Shown here in pieces: positions 14,596-16,521 of a DNA stretch of 16,521 bases. The stretch's first letter is position 1. Each line of letters begins with the position of its first letter. A model generated the notes under the pieces. That model worked only from the letters and a program-made list of their open reading frames with translations. It was not told the DNA's origin and ran no database searches. This DNA is from CALZFJ01 sp051878575 (GTDB lineage Bacteria > Bacteroidota > Bacteroidia > Bacteroidales > Muribaculaceae). A program made the translations under genes and the position numbers. Where the stretch lies: the NCBI GenBank assembly GCA_051878575.1, contig JBJEKJ010000016.1, positions 1 to 16,521 on the forward strand, written 5' to 3'.

Positions 14596-14916
14596 TTATG
14601 CCTGCCCATTGGGCCCCATAAATGGTATAACGGGCGGATTGCCGCCATTGTTCGGCACGCGCGGCACAATTTCGCCAAAAACGGCCTCATATTTCTTGAT
14701 ATTGTCTTGAAGCGCAAACATCAGCTGCTTCACATTCTCGGGAGTCATTATTATTCGGCTCTGCACCTTCGCCTGGGGCGTGTTTGGCGCAAGACATATC
14801 ATATCAATGAAAAATTCGGCCGGACCATGCGATATTACCGCAAGATTGGCGTATTTTCCCTGAGCTACATCGGGTGAAAGCTCTATCTTAATCTCTTTTT
14901 TCTCTTGTTGTGACAT
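14596..14916 (-). CDS. DUF3467 domain-containing protein
   Basis: A 106-residue cytoplasmic protein starting MSQQEKKEIKIELSPDVAQG at 14916. The frame is open further upstream, but that part overlaps the NigD-like gene in another frame and lacks coding character, so the internal start is preferred; it also follows an A+T-rich leader typical of the other genes here. The body contains YANLAVISHGPAEFFIDMI and RIIMTPENVKQLMFALQDNI, the pattern of the DUF3467 family, found in Bacteroidetes and other phyla, with unknown function. The tail is rich in Pro, Gly and Asn (PNNGGNPPVIPFMGPNG). It lies between a surface lipoprotein gene (47 bp upstream) and cysS (55 bp downstream) on the same strand. Confidence 0.88.
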   Translation of the reverse strand: MSQQEKKEIKIELSPDVAQGKYANLAVISHGPAEFFIDMICLAPNTPQAKVQSRIIMTPENVKQLMFALQDNIKKYEAVFGEIVPRVPNNGGNPPVIPFMGPNGQA

Positions 14917-14963
14917 ATTGTATATTGTTTTTATATTTATTTTCCCGGTAATTGGCCTTTGGC

Positions 14964-15623
14964 TCACTTCGTGAAGTCGTAATAATCCAAATTTGGATAT
15001 ATCACATCGTTCAGGTGCATGCGTAGGGTCTTGCATGTGGATAGCTTCCACACCGCGCCAATATAGAATGAGACATAGCATCGGCGCCAGAAGTAGGCCT
15101 GCTCGTCCATCATGTCGTGCACAAGGTAGCAATGAACGGTGTCGCTATGCCATGTGCTCTTATCCATCACAAGTGCGATCATGCGCTTCCCGGTAGTGTA
15201 CTTCACCTCGGTCGACAGGTTAAGGTAGTTGCCCGTGCGCCACACACTGCGCAGCCGCACCGAGTCCATCACTATCGTGCCCATATCGGACGTATAGCGC
15301 AGCGAGTCGGTCACAGCCTGCGTGTATCCGCGGGCCGAAATCAGCTGCACGCCTCCGCTTGCAGCGCCATCGGGCACATAGTTGAGCAGCAGGCGCTGCC
15401 CACGCTCAACGTCGATGCTGCAAGTGGCATTGGTGAGTAGCGTCATCTCGCTGTCGTCGCGCTTTATGAGGCTGAACCGTGCACGCCCGTTATCTCTGCC
15501 GCTATAAGTGACCATCTCATAGAGAAAATCGCCATATTCGTATGGCTTCCCGTCGTCGCCACACGCCGCAAGCACGATAGCAAGCAGTGCCAAAGACAAT
15601 ATATGTCTCACTTTCATCATCAT
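14964..15623 (-). CDS. NigD-like lipoprotein
   Basis: A 219-residue predicted lipoprotein. Residues 1-20 form a type II signal peptide with lipobox LAAC (Cys21), followed by an acidic GDDG, so it is probably outer-membrane anchored and may be surface exposed. The N-terminal half has the OB-like pattern of NigD-like proteins of Bacteroidetes (FSLIKRDDSEMTLLTNATCS, then ERGQRLLLNYVPDG); the C-terminal half looks like a beta sandwich and ends LNDVIYPNLDYYDFTK. The function of the family is not established. Three Met codons in a row (15623, 15620, 15617) make the exact start uncertain. It starts 25 bp after the LolD-like ATPase gene ends and is likely in the same transcript, which fits a lipoprotein-related context loosely. 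Confidence 0.6.
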   Translation of the reverse strand: MMMKVRHILSLALLAIVLAACGDDGKPYEYGDFLYEMVTYSGRDNGRARFSLIKRDDSEMTLLTNATCSIDVERGQRLLLNYVPDGAASGGVQLISARGYTQAVTDSLRYTSDMGTIVMDSVRLRSVWRTGNYLNLSTEVKYTTGKRMIALVMDKSTWHSDTVHCYLVHDMMDEQAYFWRRCYVSFYIGAVWKLSTCKTLRMHLNDVIYPNLDYYDFTK

Positions 15624-15648
15624 ATCTCACAATCATATAATAAATCGC

Positions 15649-16326
15649 TCATATCACCACTTCACTAGCCTCAGGCATAACAATGCGACCGTCGCTCATG
15701 TGGATTATGCGGTCGGTGTCACACGCAAGCGACTCATCGTGAGTGACAATGACAAACGTCTGTCTCAATTCGTCGCGCAAGCGGAAAAACAGCTTGTGAA
15801 GCTCCTGCTTGTTTTGCGAGTCGAGACTGCCCGATGGCTCATCGGCAAGAATTACCTCCGGACTGTTCATCAGCGCCCGCGCCACTGCCACACGCTGTCG
15901 CTCTCCTCCCGACAGCTGTGCCGGCTTATGGTGAGAGCGATCGGCAAGGCCCATGAAATCAAGCAATTCCATAGCCCTAAGGTATGCATCACTCTGCCTC
16001 ATTCCACCTATCAAAGCAGGAATTGCAATATTCTCGGCTGTGGTAAACTCAGGCAGTAGTTGGTGAAACTGAAAAACAAAGCCAATATTGCGATTACGGA
16101 AACGCGCAAGCTCACGGTCGCGCAACTTCAGCACATCTACTCCATCATACCTCACACTACCGCTCTCGGGAGCATCAAGCGTACCGATAATCTGGAGCAA
16201 AGTAGTCTTTCCGGCTCCACTCGGACCCACTATCGACACAATCTCACCCTTGTCAATAGTCACACTCACGTCGCGCAACACTTGCAACTGACCGTAGGAC
16301 TTATTAATATGTTCGATTTCAATCAT
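15649..16326 (-). CDS. lolD: LolD-like ABC transporter ATP-binding protein
   Basis: A 225-residue ABC ATPase. Walker A GPSGAGKT (34-41), Q-loop Gln86 in FVFQFHQLLPEFT, signature LSGGE (138-142), Walker B VILADEP (158-164) with catalytic Glu163, D-loop SGSLD and H-loop His196 (VTHD) are all intact. The FQFHQLLPEFTTAEN stretch is characteristic of LolD, which powers release of outer-membrane lipoproteins from the inner membrane together with LolC/E permeases. No permease is encoded beside it, which is usual in Bacteroidetes where the subunits are scattered; MacB-type or FtsE-like ATPases are the alternatives. It is the first gene of the minus-strand series in the window, with about 195 bp of non-coding sequence upstream where its promoter should lie. 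Confidence 0.85.
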   Translation of the reverse strand: MIEIEHINKSYGQLQVLRDVSVTIDKGEIVSIVGPSGAGKTTLLQIIGTLDAPESGSVRYDGVDVLKLRDRELARFRNRNIGFVFQFHQLLPEFTTAENIAIPALIGGMRQSDAYLRAMELLDFMGLADRSHHKPAQLSGGERQRVAVARALMNSPEVILADEPSGSLDSQNKQELHKLFFRLRDELRQTFVIVTHDESLACDTDRIIHMSDGRIVMPEASEVVI

Positions 16327-16380
16327 TTACGACCTCAAATTCAATACCACATTTAAGTTGGCATCATTATAAAAGCGAAA

Positions 16381-16399
16381 TTACAAAGAATTTTTGTAA
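16381..16399. promoter_or_regulatory. Palindrome upstream of the LolD-like gene
   Basis: TTACAAA-gaatt-TTTGTAA, 7-bp perfect arms, about 55 bases upstream of the start codon. Overlapping it on the minus strand is TAATTTCG (16383-16376), one mismatch from a Bacteroidetes -7 box. It could be an operator at the operon promoter, but A+T-rich palindromes of this size arise often by chance. Confidence 0.25.
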
Positions 16400-16489
16400 T
16401 AAACCTAATTTCACCCGTAAAATCGAATCACACGAATCTCGGATGCTTACTCGGATGCCATTATTTCGGAGGGGAGGGGTGGAAACAGA

Positions 16490-16520
16490 GAGAGCCGGGC
16501 AATCTGATTGCTCGGCTCTC
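16490..16520. terminator. Terminator-like hairpin at the right edge
   Basis: GAGAGCCGGGCAA (16490-16502) pairs with TTGCTCGGCTCTC (16508-16520) with one G-T wobble, around a TCTGA loop: a strong G+C-rich stem. The T-tract that would settle its direction is missing on the left side (minus-strand reading gives TGTTTCC) and lies outside the window on the right, so the strand is undetermined. It probably separates the minus-strand series from the next gene to the right. Confidence 0.6.
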
Positions 16521-16521
16521 C

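Noticed and set aside
14917..15132. Upstream extension of the DUF3467 frame by 72 codons
   Set aside because: It overlaps the coding end of the NigD-like gene in another frame and contains no family sequence; the start at 14916 follows an A+T-rich leader and begins the family match.

Overview
The window looks like a piece of a Bacteroidales chromosome, probably Muribaculaceae or a close relative. Four things point there: promoters of the Bacteroidetes type (TAnnTTTG near -7, TTG or TTTG near -33, about 20 bp apart); little sign of Shine-Dalgarno sites; families largely confined to the phylum (DUF3256, NigD-like lipoprotein, DUF3467); and an IspG of the long form with a large central insert. 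The genus is inference.

Layout. Positions 1-3096 are core sequence on the minus strand: a cut-off secreted protein, a DUF3256 protein, and a DEAD-box RNA helicase with its own promoter. Positions about 3100-6900 form a visibly A+T-richer accessory insert whose genes all lie on the plus strand. It carries two two-gene cassettes, each joined by an ATGA stop/start overlap: AbiEi/AbiEii (a type IV toxin-antitoxin or abortive-infection pair), then a small XRE repressor-like protein with a GIY-YIG nuclease that ends in DUF4357. Each cassette has a Bacteroidetes-type promoter element (full at AbiE, a -7 box only at XRE) with palindromes at the expected repressor-binding place. The insert is bounded on the right by a long near-perfect inverted repeat (6811-6865).

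Positions 6913-16326 return to core sequence, with ten minus-strand genes separated by only 25-68 bp: LolD-like ABC ATPase, NigD-like lipoprotein, DUF3467 protein, cysS, a SIMPL-domain protein, rpoN (sigma-54), a PAP2-like membrane protein, purE, ispG and a secreted SGNH esterase. They are probably largely co-transcribed from right to left. A strong hairpin plus an internal promoter right after rpoN suggests the operon is divided there.

The part most worth attention is the accessory insert. AbiE is a known type of system. The XRE / GIY-YIG-DUF4357 pair has the layout of a controlled nuclease without a methyltransferase, and I know of no defined function for it.
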